Assembly (NCBI GenBank): GCA_016718825.1
Contig: JADKCL010000005.1
Span: 124,001 to 188,000, forward strand
DNA: 64,000 nt
Direction: 5' to 3'
Source of the DNA: Bacteroidota bacterium
GTDB taxonomy: Bacteria > Bacteroidota > Bacteroidia > J057 > JADKCL01
The stretch's first letter is position 1, and each line of letters starts with the position of its first letter. A model generated the notes under the pieces. It searched no databases, was not told the DNA's origin, and saw only the letters and a program-made list of their open reading frames with translations. This document shows, piece after piece, positions 41,816-50,813 of the stretch. Position numbers and translations under genes: made by a program.

Positions 41816-43645
41816 CTAGATCGCAGCGTCGTCGATGGCTTGTTTGATCAGGGCTGCGCGGGATTGTCCGACAACTTCTGCCAGTTGTTCCAAAGTGGCT
41901 TCCTTGACCTTTTTGACAGAGCGAAAATGACTCAAAAGCTTGGTTGCTGTTCCTTTTCCGATCCCTGATAGATCCGTGAGATGGGTTACGAAGGTTCCCT
42001 TGCTCCGTAAGTCCCTGTGAAAGGTTATCCCGAACCGGTGGGCTTCGTTTCTAAGCTGTTGAATTAGTTTCAAGGAGGTACTCCGCTTGTCCAGATGGAG
42101 TGGAAAAGGATCGTTGAGAACGTAGATCTCCTCTAGTTTCTTGGCAATGCCGATAATAGGTATTTTGGTAATCAGGCCTAGTGCCTCCAAAGACTTTGCG
42201 GCGCTGCTGAGCTGTCCTTTGCCGCCGTCGACAATGATCAGATCCGGAAAGGGGAGATTTTCATCGATGCAACGTTTGTATCTGCGGAGGACGATCTCCT
42301 CCATGGACGCGAAGTCATTTGGCCCCTCCACCGTTTTGATTTTAAAGTGACGGTAGTCTTTTTTCGAGGCTTTTCCATCCTTGAATACCACCATGGAGGC
42401 AACCGGGTATTGCCCTTGGAAGTTGGAGTTGTCAAAGCATTCGATATGTTTTGGAAGGTTGACCAAATGGAGATCCTTTTGAAGCTGTTCAAGGATCGGT
42501 TCGTTTGGATTCTTCTTCCGTAGACTTTGTTTCCAAACCTTTTCTTCCAACAAAACCCTGCAATTTTTCATGGAAAGGTCCACGAGCATTTTACGGTCTC
42601 CGCGTGTAGGGACCTTGATATGGCCTGCCCATTCGATTTCCTCTTCCGGATCAAAGTTCACGTTGGTGAGCAACTCTTTTCCAAGTCCTTCCTCCAAACG
42701 AAGCCGTTCGAAAACGGAGGCAAGCAACTCTTCGTCGGTTTCATCGTTGCGAATACGCACCTCCCAACTATGCGTGGCCACGATTGCTCCGCGTGCCACG
42801 CGAAAGTGATTCAGAACGGCCAAGTCATTGAGGCGATCTACCGTCAGGACGTCGATGGCATCGATTTCCTCGGAAACGACGGTGTTGCGCAGTTTGAACG
42901 CCCGGATCTTTTCAATCATCACCCGCACTTTTTCTGCCTTCTCAAAAGCATATTCGGCGGCATAGGCATACATCTCCTGCTCCAACTGCTCCAGCAATTC
43001 GCGCATGTGGCCACGGAGAATCTTGCGAATGGAAATGATGTTGGCGTTGTATTCTTCTTCGGAAATCTGCGCTTCGCAGGGCCCGAGGCAATTGCCGATC
43101 TGATACTCCAGGCAAAGTTTGAATTTTCCAGCCTTGACATTCGATTCGCTCAATAGGTAGTTGCAAGTCCTGAACTTGTAGTTTTGACGAATCAAGTCAA
43201 TAAAGGAGTGCATCACCTTGACCGAGGTAAACGGGCCAAAGTATTCCGCATTTGGATCTGTGCGGTCTCTTGTGGAAAATACTCTCGGAAACCGTTCTTT
43301 TGGGATGCAGATATACGGATAGGTTTTTCCGTCTTTGAGATTGATGTTGTACTTGGGCTGATGCTCCTTGATGAAGTTGTTCTCAAGGGTCAGCGCCTCA
43401 GTCTCGCTATGTACAATTGTATATTGAATGTCGGCGATCTGCGTGACCATCGATCCAATGCGGTAGCTATGGGAGCGACCGGAATTGAAGTAGCTACGTA
43501 CCCGTTTGGCGAGACTTTTGGCTTTGCCGATGTAAAGCAGGTTCCCAGACTTGCTATAATATCGGTACACGCCGGGCGCGTCAGGGACGAGGCGAAGTTG
43601 TTCCCTGACTTTCTCCGAATGGGCCTCAGAACTCATTGTCGACAT
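41816..43645 (-). CDS. uvrC: excinuclease ABC subunit C
   Basis: A 609-residue nucleotide excision repair nuclease. The N-terminal GIY-YIG domain is visible (PGVYRYYSKSGNLLYIGKAK), then a UvrBC/UVR region (about 200-235) and the RNase H-like UvrC C-domain with IECFDNSNFQGQYPVASMVV and LIIVDGGKGQLSSA, ending in helix-hairpin-helix motifs (DLSGIGKGTATKLLSHF). A start three residues downstream is possible. It overlaps the upstream PBP gene by 20 bases, so the two are co-transcribed. Confidence 0.97.
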   Translation of the reverse strand: MSTMSSEAHSEKVREQLRLVPDAPGVYRYYSKSGNLLYIGKAKSLAKRVRSYFNSGRSHSYRIGSMVTQIADIQYTIVHSETEALTLENNFIKEHQPKYNINLKDGKTYPYICIPKERFPRVFSTRDRTDPNAEYFGPFTSVKVMHSFIDLIRQNYKFRTCNYLLSESNVKAGKFKLCLEYQIGNCLGPCEAQISEEEYNANIISIRKILRGHMRELLEQLEQEMYAYAAEYAFEKAEKVRVMIEKIRAFKLRNTVVSEEIDAIDVLTVDRLNDLAVLNHFRVARGAIVATHSWEVRIRNDETDEELLASVFERLRLEEGLGKELLTNVNFDPEEEIEWAGHIKVPTRGDRKMLVDLSMKNCRVLLEEKVWKQSLRKKNPNEPILEQLQKDLHLVNLPKHIECFDNSNFQGQYPVASMVVFKDGKASKKDYRHFKIKTVEGPNDFASMEEIVLRRYKRCIDENLPFPDLIIVDGGKGQLSSAAKSLEALGLITKIPIIGIAKKLEEIYVLNDPFPLHLDKRSTSLKLIQQLRNEAHRFGITFHRDLRSKGTFVTHLTDLSGIGKGTATKLLSHFRSVKKVKEATLEQLAEVVGQSRAALIKQAIDDAAI

Positions 43646-45920
43646 TCATGATCGACTTGTTCCCGTTGGACGAACTGTCCATGGAGAAATTTTTGCGTTG
43701 TTTGTCGTATTTGGAGCAGTCAAGTTCGATATCAAAATTGCTTGGCACGGGGAAACGGTCCTTTGGTAAGCCAATCGTGCTGTCACCGTAAACCTTCTGC
43801 ATGAACAGGCCAAAAATCGGCAATGCCAGACTCGCTCCTTGACCGTATTCCAACGAACGGAAACGCATCCGTCTATCTGCACAGCCGACCCAAGTACCGC
43901 CCACGAGATATGGCGTAACCCCCATAAACCAGCCATCACTTTGATTTTGCGTGGTTCCGGTCTTTCCGCCGATTTCATTGTTCAAATGGTACCTTCCACG
44001 AAGTCTTCCGCCCGTCCCGCCAGGTTCCGTGACGACGCCCTTGAGCATGTCGATCATCATATAGGCGGTATTCTCGGAGATGGCTTCACGCCCTTGCGGT
44101 GAAAATGTAGCAAGTACGTTTCCGTTCCTGTCTTCAATCCGGGTCACAAACATGGGCTCGTTGTAAATCCCCTTGTTGGCGAATGTGCAATAAGCTCCCG
44201 TGAGTTCGTGAACGCTGAGGTCCGTTGTACCCAATGCCAAGGACGGTACACAATCCAATGGCGAGGTAATCCCCATCTTTTTCGCCCATTCGCAGACGAC
44301 TTGAGGACCGATCCGCTTCATTACGCGAGCAGTGATCAAGTTGGTCGAGGTTGCCAAACCGCGGCGGAGGGTCGTGAAACCGCTGATTTTACCATCGGCA
44401 TTTTTGGGTGCCCAAATCATCTTGCCGATTTCGTTGTAGAAGAATACCGGCTGATTCAGCTCCAAGTCACAAGGAGTGCTGCCGTTGTCAAAGGCCGCAC
44501 AGTAAACAAATGGCTTAAAGGTAGAACCGACCTGTCGTTTGCCTTTGTACACGTGGTCGTATTTGAAGAATCGGTGGTTGATTCCTCCCACCCAAGCTTT
44601 GATATTGCCATTGGTCGGATCCACGGCCATAAATCCGGACTCGAGGAAGCGTGCGTAGTATTTGAGTGAATCCCAAGGGCTAACCAAGGTATCTTCGATC
44701 TTTCTGTCCCAGCTGAACATATCCATTTTCACGGGGGTATGGAACTCCTCCATGATCTCTTCCATGTTCAATCCGGCTGCTTTTGCCGAATGGTAACGGT
44801 CACTCAGCTTCAGGATATCAATGATGAACGTCGAATCCTTTACCCAAGGTTCCTTGCCGGTAATATGCTTGTCAAAAATCTTTTGCAGCCAGGAAAGATG
44901 CTCCGTGGTGGATTCTTCGGCATAGCGCTGCATGCGTGAGTCGATCGTTGTATAGACCTTGAGCCCGTCGCGGTAGGGGTCATGCCCGGTCGCTTCACAC
45001 CAAGACTTCAGCCATTCGCGGAGGTGCTCGGTAAAATACGGTGCGAGGCCCAAATCCCGGTAATCACTTTTGTCCTTGACCGTAATGGGAATGCCTTTGA
45101 GACTGTCAAGATCCACGCGGTCAATGTAACCTTGCTCCGCCATCATTTCCAGAATGGTATTGCGACGGTTGAGCGATGCTTCCGGATGGCGGCGTGGATT
45201 ATACGAATCAGGAGCCTTCAGCAAGCCGATCAACATGGCAGATTCCTCTACGGTCAGTTGGCTTGCATCCTTCCCAAAAAACTCTTCAGCGCCATTCTCA
45301 ATGCCGTAGGTGTTGCCGACAAAAGAGACCGTATTGAGGTATGCAGCGAGAATTTCGTCCTTGGTAAATTCACGTTCAAGGACCACGGAAACTACCATCT
45401 CCTTGAGTTTGCGCCATAGGCTGCGTTCTCGCCCGATCAATTCGTAGAGGTTTCTCGCCAATTGCATGGTTACGGTACTGCCACCTCTCGGTTTTTTGCC
45501 TGCCAAAACCTCTTTGGCGATGGCAAAAAAGGATTGGGGATCGATCCCGCTATGGCTTTGAAAGCGAAGGTCTTCGGTTGCAATCAAGGCATGTACAACG
45601 TGCGGAGAAATATCGGCGAGTTTGACGCTTACCCTGTGTTTTTCGTCGTAGAGGTTGCGCAAAACGACACCATCGGCAGAGTAAATGCGCGTGCTAAGGT
45701 CAGAATGCGGATTTTCGATGATGTCCATCGGCGGCATGTCTGACAATGCAATCACGACCACGGTGATCACAGCGGCTGCGACAAAACCCACCGTCCCGAG
45801 AATCAGGTAGCGGAAGAAACGAAACCATTTCCGGCCAACTTTGGGTTTGGGTTGTTCAAATCGTGCATGTACCCGCTTGGGTTCAGCACCAGGATTCTCA
45901 GATATAAAGTTAGCTGCCAA
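43626..45920 (-). CDS. class A penicillin-binding protein (PBP1A)
   Basis: A 764-residue bifunctional cell-wall synthase. Residues about 30-57 form the membrane anchor. The glycosyltransferase domain carries ATEDLRFQSHSGIDPQS, GGSTVTMQLARN and a late YGIENGAEEFFGKDASQLT. The transpeptidase domain carries the SxxK motif in GSTFKPFVYC, then STNLITARV and KTGTTQNQSDGWF. The C-terminal 40 residues are charged. It polymerises and cross-links peptidoglycan at the inner membrane, and is coupled to uvrC. Confidence 0.95.
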   Translation of the reverse strand: MAANFISENPGAEPKRVHARFEQPKPKVGRKWFRFFRYLILGTVGFVAAAVITVVVIALSDMPPMDIIENPHSDLSTRIYSADGVVLRNLYDEKHRVSVKLADISPHVVHALIATEDLRFQSHSGIDPQSFFAIAKEVLAGKKPRGGSTVTMQLARNLYELIGRERSLWRKLKEMVVSVVLEREFTKDEILAAYLNTVSFVGNTYGIENGAEEFFGKDASQLTVEESAMLIGLLKAPDSYNPRRHPEASLNRRNTILEMMAEQGYIDRVDLDSLKGIPITVKDKSDYRDLGLAPYFTEHLREWLKSWCEATGHDPYRDGLKVYTTIDSRMQRYAEESTTEHLSWLQKIFDKHITGKEPWVKDSTFIIDILKLSDRYHSAKAAGLNMEEIMEEFHTPVKMDMFSWDRKIEDTLVSPWDSLKYYARFLESGFMAVDPTNGNIKAWVGGINHRFFKYDHVYKGKRQVGSTFKPFVYCAAFDNGSTPCDLELNQPVFFYNEIGKMIWAPKNADGKISGFTTLRRGLATSTNLITARVMKRIGPQVVCEWAKKMGITSPLDCVPSLALGTTDLSVHELTGAYCTFANKGIYNEPMFVTRIEDRNGNVLATFSPQGREAISENTAYMMIDMLKGVVTEPGGTGGRLRGRYHLNNEIGGKTGTTQNQSDGWFMGVTPYLVGGTWVGCADRRMRFRSLEYGQGASLALPIFGLFMQKVYGDSTIGLPKDRFPVPSNFDIELDCSKYDKQRKNFSMDSSSNGNKSIMNVDNEF

Positions 45921-46004
45921 TGCGCGCGATGATTACTGCCTGCGAATTTAACAATTAATCACGAAGGAGGGTGAAACTAAACGAAGGAGAAAATGCGCGA
46001 TGTG

Positions 46005-48647
46005 CTATTGCACGGCTGGAAGTAGCACTTCCTCATAGTACAGCAGGTAGTCCTCCATTCGTTTTTTGCCGTAGGCAGTACGGAAATTGGCAGGGCTGAT
46101 GAACACCGATTGCTCCGTAGGATCGGTGAACAGCGGAGCAAGTTCCATGTCCTTCCGCAAAGCGCTCATGTAGCTGAGTGCATCCTTTTCAGAATCAAAC
46201 TGACTGATGTAAGGCATGTGAAATTGATTCTGATACAGAAAGACACTCACATTCAGGCGCTTTTCGACAAAGTACTTACCGTTGAACTCGTTGAATTTCT
46301 GTTGAAGCTCATTGGATTGGAGCTTTTCCTTTTTGATCAAGGCCACGACGTAAACCTTTTCATGCGGTTTCCGGGTCGCTTCAAATCCGGCAAATTTTGG
46401 ATTCAGTTCCTCGTTTTCTCCATCATTGCCAGGTTTTTCGCCGGGTTTGGGGCTCTCTCCCGGCTTTGCGGACCCGCCTCCGAGAAATGCCAACGTGCGG
46501 TTGACTTCAGGAATCACATCCGAATCAGGATAATTGGTTTTGGTATAGTTGTAAATCGCAATCAGGCTATCCTTCTGCCCCATGCCTGCATAGCTTTTGC
46601 CGCGAATCATAAACACCTCTGCCAAGCCTTGATCTTCAGGAAATTGGCTTAGAATGAAGTTGCTGAATTCAATGCAGGTATTCCATTCCTTCCGTTGGAA
46701 GGTCTCAAGGAGGGCCTTGTAGGCGCTTGCGAAATTTTCCATGGACTCTTTCGATCCATCCTCAAACGTCTCATTGTTGCAGTACTTGCAATAGCGACTC
46801 GCCGGTGCAGCTCCGCAAATTTTACGTTTCTGCTCATCGGCTAAGTCCTCCGCACCAGCGTCTTTATGGATTTTGTAGAGCGCATAACGAGATTTGAGGG
46901 CAAATTCAGAATCGGGATAACGTGCAACCAACCGTGTGTACACCGCAACAGCCGAGTCGAGAATGTTCAGCTTGTTGTTGTAAACCTGCGCCAACCCGTA
47001 AAGTGCCTCGACAACTTTTGCATTGGCCTCCGCAATTTCATCCTCCGAATGTGGAACATTCTTGATCATCCGCGCTTTTTCGGCAGATCCATACTTTTTT
47101 ACATCTTCCTCGGTCACGACGGCCAATGCAACGGTATCCTCATCAGGACCAACTTGCAGCGTTTTGTTCTTCCTCCGCCAGTTGTCTTCGTTCTTTCGCG
47201 TTCCCCAAACCTGCTCAAATTTGACTTTCCCCGAATTGACTTGGTCGGGCGAATCAAAATAGAACCCTGAACCGCGCTGTTTGTCGTTTTCACCAAATTG
47301 GTTGAAGAGATTGGGATCGTTCAAGGCATTCATTTCCTCCATCTTCTTCTGTTCCTCGGCTTCCTTGCGCTTGGATTCGGCTTCGAGATAGTCATCTACA
47401 TACGATTCCAACGCATTTTCGCTCAATTTACTTAGTTGAAGCAAGCTGTCTTGGAGGTTGATCGTGTTCAGATAACCGACATATTCTTTCAACGTCGTAC
47501 TGATCGTGGAGATTTCGCGGTATTCAGGAGCCTCCGGATTGATGGCCGAAGACGCACTGTCAAAATAGACTTGCGCATGGGTGAAGTCCTTGAGGTCGTA
47601 GAAATAGATTTGCCCGATTTTGTAATAGGAGAGGGCCTTTTGACGCTGATTGTTGGTGTTTGCAGCAATGGACCTTTTCAAATCCTTGATCGCTGTCTTT
47701 TTCTTGTCGAGTTTGAGATCGAGCATGGCAATCTCATAGTAAACACGGTCACGGTAGTCGATGTTCTTTTCGTCACGCAGCATCTTTTTAAGGATGCGCA
47801 TCAACTTCTCGTTTTCCGCATCGCCATCTTGGTTGGCGATCATCAACTTAGCCAGGTTCAGCTTTGCGTTGAAAATCAGCTCGTAATCCGTATTAAGCTT
47901 TGTGACGGCCTTGTAGTTCTCGTAGGACTTTGTGTATTGGTCTTGGTCCTGGTACAACTGACCAAGCAAATAGTGCACACGAGCCTTGTTGTTGGCACCC
48001 TTGATATACTTCTTGTTGGAATTGAGTGTGCGTTGCACCTCATCGTATTTCATTTGGTCCAACAGCATTTGTGCCTTCACCAATGCCAATTCGCCTTTTT
48101 CCTTCTTTTTGAGGTCCATGTGCCCAAGTTCCTCCTCCAGAATTTTCAAGGCTTGCGTGCTATTGTCATCCATGAAGTGGGTTTTGGCCATCCACATATA
48201 AACGAGTGGCACCAGCTTGGAATCGGGGTAGCTCTTGAGGACGAATTCAAAATTGCTCAGCGCGAGAATGTAGTTTCTTTTATAGAACCAAGCTCTGCCA
48301 ATGTTGAAGCGAAAATTGTCGATCCACTTGTTGTCTTTTTGGTTGTGCTTCTGAAGGGCGATTTCGCAAATCTCGATTGCGTTGTCAAACAGCGTCGAAT
48401 TTGCCTTTACATCCTCATCCGTTCCGGCAAACCAAACAGGGATGTATCCCTCAGGCGGCACACGGTAGGCCGCATTGATTTTTTGAACACCTTCTTTCAG
48501 CTTGAGCTGGGCGTTGTATTGGTAATTGAAAAGGCTCGTGGTGTTGTGAAAACTCCTGGAAACGATGTTGTTCCGGCGGACACCGCAGGAACTTATCCAC
48601 AAAACTGCGAGGAGAATTGTGAGAAAATATGTAACTTTGTGCTTCAA
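46005..48647 (-). CDS. sprE: TPR lipoprotein, SprE/PorW-like (gliding and T9SS)
   Basis: An 880-residue lipoprotein. I choose the TTG at 48647 because it yields a signal peptide ending WISSC; the longer frame upstream adds 61 residues without family character. The mature part has seven or more TPR-like helical repeats (GRAWFYKRNYILALSNFEF, YYKIGQIYFYDLKDFTHA), a charged disordered section (about 430-560), more TPRs and a C-terminal domain ending VFISPANFRTAYGKKRMEDY. The layout matches SprE/PorW, the lipoprotein linking the T9SS motor ring to the SprA translocon. Confidence 0.8.
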   Translation of the reverse strand: MKHKVTYFLTILLAVLWISSCGVRRNNIVSRSFHNTTSLFNYQYNAQLKLKEGVQKINAAYRVPPEGYIPVWFAGTDEDVKANSTLFDNAIEICEIALQKHNQKDNKWIDNFRFNIGRAWFYKRNYILALSNFEFVLKSYPDSKLVPLVYMWMAKTHFMDDNSTQALKILEEELGHMDLKKKEKGELALVKAQMLLDQMKYDEVQRTLNSNKKYIKGANNKARVHYLLGQLYQDQDQYTKSYENYKAVTKLNTDYELIFNAKLNLAKLMIANQDGDAENEKLMRILKKMLRDEKNIDYRDRVYYEIAMLDLKLDKKKTAIKDLKRSIAANTNNQRQKALSYYKIGQIYFYDLKDFTHAQVYFDSASSAINPEAPEYREISTISTTLKEYVGYLNTINLQDSLLQLSKLSENALESYVDDYLEAESKRKEAEEQKKMEEMNALNDPNLFNQFGENDKQRGSGFYFDSPDQVNSGKVKFEQVWGTRKNEDNWRRKNKTLQVGPDEDTVALAVVTEEDVKKYGSAEKARMIKNVPHSEDEIAEANAKVVEALYGLAQVYNNKLNILDSAVAVYTRLVARYPDSEFALKSRYALYKIHKDAGAEDLADEQKRKICGAAPASRYCKYCNNETFEDGSKESMENFASAYKALLETFQRKEWNTCIEFSNFILSQFPEDQGLAEVFMIRGKSYAGMGQKDSLIAIYNYTKTNYPDSDVIPEVNRTLAFLGGGSAKPGESPKPGEKPGNDGENEELNPKFAGFEATRKPHEKVYVVALIKKEKLQSNELQQKFNEFNGKYFVEKRLNVSVFLYQNQFHMPYISQFDSEKDALSYMSALRKDMELAPLFTDPTEQSVFISPANFRTAYGKKRMEDYLLYYEEVLLPAVQ

Positions 48648-48743
48648 TGTTCCAAATTGTTCGGGAAAATAACGGATTCTTCTCGAAACGCGGCTAGGTA
48701 AAAATCGGGTACCTGCACGACAAATATAGGGAAAAGGAAAGAG

Positions 48744-49646
48744 ATGCTGAAAGAGAGAGTGACAGCGGTGTGGGCGAAGTTGGTGAAAAAATACCGACTG
48801 GTCGTCTATGACCAAGAATCTCTCTCCCAATCCAAGAATATCATCTTCAAACCGGTTGCCGTAGTGTTGATTGCCTCAGGTGCTTTTTTGGCCATTTCGG
48901 GGATCACTTCACTGCTTATTTTCAAGGTTCCCTTCATCCACCGCGCCATTCCCGGGTTTGAGTCACATTTGTCAGAAGACTTCAAATCGCTGCAGCAGAA
49001 AAACAACGAACTCGAGCGTCAGGTTGGTGCCTTGGATTCCATTTTGGTCGTCCTTAAATCGGCATGGAGTGCTGGAGATGCTCGGCCGAAGACGAATCCC
49101 AAAGTCTGGGAAGGTGCGATGCCCGAGCCTGCCGACATGCGGCCCTCGGACGCCGAGGCCAGCGAATTTGGACAACAAGTACAAGAGGCTGCACCCGTAG
49201 AGGCCGCGATTCCGCCCGCCAATTCGGGTACACGCGAAATCACAGCCCGCAAACCGAGCAGCGGTTTGGTCCTGAACCTCGTGCCGCCGATCGACGGCTA
49301 TGTCACAAAGGACTTCGAGCCCAAAGACAAGCCGCATTTCGGGATTGATTTGGGTGCCGAAGAAAATTCGCTCGTGCGCTCCGTCGCCGACGGCGTCATC
49401 GTCTTCTCTGAATATTCCAATACCACCGGCTATGTCGTCGGTATATGGCACAGCAATTACAACCTGCTGTCCTTTTATAAGCACAACAGCCGCCTGTTCA
49501 AGACGGTGGGTTCTTATGTCTTTGCCGGCGAAGCGATCGCAGTGATCGGCAATACCGGCATCAATTCTTCCGGTACACACCTCCATTTTGAGCTGTGGTA
49601 CAACAGCAGCCCGGTCAATCCGGCTGATTACATCAACTTCAACTAG
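48744..49646 (+). CDS. M23 family metallopeptidase (LytM domain)
   Basis: A 300-residue inner-membrane-anchored protein. A transmembrane helix (38-62) is followed by a short coiled coil (LQQKNNELERQVGALD) and a Pro/Ala linker. The M23 domain covers about 185-300. Zinc ligands are at HFGIDLGA (His and Asp) and HLHFELWY (second His). It should cut or bind peptidoglycan. Bactofilin follows nine bases later, a known shape-determining pair. A TAACTTTG box at 48632-48639 could be its promoter. Confidence 0.88.
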   Translation: MLKERVTAVWAKLVKKYRLVVYDQESLSQSKNIIFKPVAVVLIASGAFLAISGITSLLIFKVPFIHRAIPGFESHLSEDFKSLQQKNNELERQVGALDSILVVLKSAWSAGDARPKTNPKVWEGAMPEPADMRPSDAEASEFGQQVQEAAPVEAAIPPANSGTREITARKPSSGLVLNLVPPIDGYVTKDFEPKDKPHFGIDLGAEENSLVRSVADGVIVFSEYSNTTGYVVGIWHSNYNLLSFYKHNSRLFKTVGSYVFAGEAIAVIGNTGINSSGTHLHFELWYNSSPVNPADYINFN

Positions 49647-49655
49647 GCGCGGTCT

Positions 49656-50165
49656 ATGTTTGGATCTTCGAAATCAAAGGGTAGTAACAATAGTAGGGGT
49701 ATGGCAGTCGAAAACGTATTGAACACCATCGCAGAAGGAACGGTACTTGAGGGGAAGATCATCACCAAAGGCGATATCCGTGTCGAAGGACGCGTGATCG
49801 GCACCATTACATGTGATGCCAAACTTGTGATCGGCGAGAGAGGTTCGGTCGAAGGCATCGTCGACGCCCGCAACGCCTATATCGCTGGCAAGGTGAAAGG
49901 GCAAGTCGTCGTCCGCGAATTGTTGCAGCTCCAAGAAAAGGGACAAATCAACGGGGACATCTTCACACAGAAGCTTTCTGTACAGGTTGGCGCGGTCTTT
50001 ACCGGCAATTGTCGCATGGGGCAGGATGCCAAGGCGATGCTTGCCGAGTCCCAAAGTCGATTCGATACCGCCGAAGGCGACCGCAAATCCCCCAAAAAGG
50101 TTGCCATCAACGGTCACAATGGCGTGGAAGAGCAAGCTTCCAATGTAAGCCTCGTCAATGAGTGA
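49656..50165 (+). CDS. bactofilin (polymer-forming cytoskeletal protein)
   Basis: A 169-residue bactofilin with a right-handed beta-helix core from residues 20 to 110, marked by regular repeats EGTVLEGKIITKGDIRVEGR and AKLVIGERGSVEGIVDARNA. The N- and C-termini are short and disordered. Bactofilins form filaments under the membrane and commonly work with an M23 peptidase, here the preceding gene. The C-terminus overlaps atpZ by eight bases, linking it to the ATP synthase operon. Confidence 0.93.
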   Translation: MFGSSKSKGSNNSRGMAVENVLNTIAEGTVLEGKIITKGDIRVEGRVIGTITCDAKLVIGERGSVEGIVDARNAYIAGKVKGQVVVRELLQLQEKGQINGDIFTQKLSVQVGAVFTGNCRMGQDAKAMLAESQSRFDTAEGDRKSPKKVAINGHNGVEEQASNVSLVNE

Positions 50166-50415
50166 GCCCGACAAAAAGCGCAAAGACTACATACATTATA
50201 GTTCCGCAGGGATACAAATGGTGTTGACCATTTTGCTGTTTACCTACCTCGGCACACGTGCGGACAAGCATTTCGAAACTTCCAAACCAATTTGGACAGC
50301 CATCTTGGCCATCTTCGGGGTCGTGATCGCGATGATTTTCATGGTAAAGTCCTTCCTCCCGCCGACCAAAAAGAAGCCCACGATCAAAAAAGAAGACGAG
50401 AACAAAGCAGAATGA
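50158..50415 (+). CDS. AtpZ/AtpI family protein
   Basis: An 85-residue protein with two hydrophobic helices (about 20-35 and 44-66) and a Lys-rich tail. It matches the small AtpZ/AtpI assembly or ion-import proteins that precede F0 genes; GIQMVLTILLFTYLGTRADK is the family's first helix. It overlaps bactofilin upstream and the next gene by four bases. Confidence 0.8.
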   Translation: MSEPDKKRKDYIHYSSAGIQMVLTILLFTYLGTRADKHFETSKPIWTAILAIFGVVIAMIFMVKSFLPPTKKKPTIKKEDENKAE

Positions 50416-50813
50416 GTATTCTTAAATATACCATCGTTTCGATCCTCATCATGGGGGTGATCATGGCCGTGGCCTGGTTCGCGCAGGACGCGCTGTTGCC
50501 TCCCGGCAGCATCGGATTTGTGCTCGGCGCCATCGCCTTGTCGAGCATCTCCGGAATTGTCGCCTACGCGATCGTTTATTCCGGGATTGAAAGAAGAATT
50601 TCACTTTTTACAGCTTATGTGAGCGGAAGTATGCTGTTGAAGATGATGATTGGCGTCATGGCAGTATTTTTAATTGCCCTTAAATTCAAGGATTTCGCCA
50701 CTCCGTTCGTTCTTGCTTACTTTTTCTGCTATTTTGTTTTTACTTCCCTTGAGGTTTACTGGTTGATGCGTAAATTGCGCCCGATTTCAAAAAAAGGTGG
50801 GCATGAAACGTAA
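50412..50813 (+). CDS. four-helix membrane protein of the ATP synthase operon (AtpI-like)
   Basis: A 133-residue protein with four hydrophobic segments, placed between atpZ and atpB. It overlaps both neighbours (ATGA at 50412; 11 bases into atpB). The position and topology fit the AtpI/ATP synthase subunit I family, a chaperone for c-ring assembly. Sequence similarity is too weak for me to be certain. Confidence 0.65.
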   Translation: MSILKYTIVSILIMGVIMAVAWFAQDALLPPGSIGFVLGAIALSSISGIVAYAIVYSGIERRISLFTAYVSGSMLLKMMIGVMAVFLIALKFKDFATPFVLAYFFCYFVFTSLEVYWLMRKLRPISKKGGHET

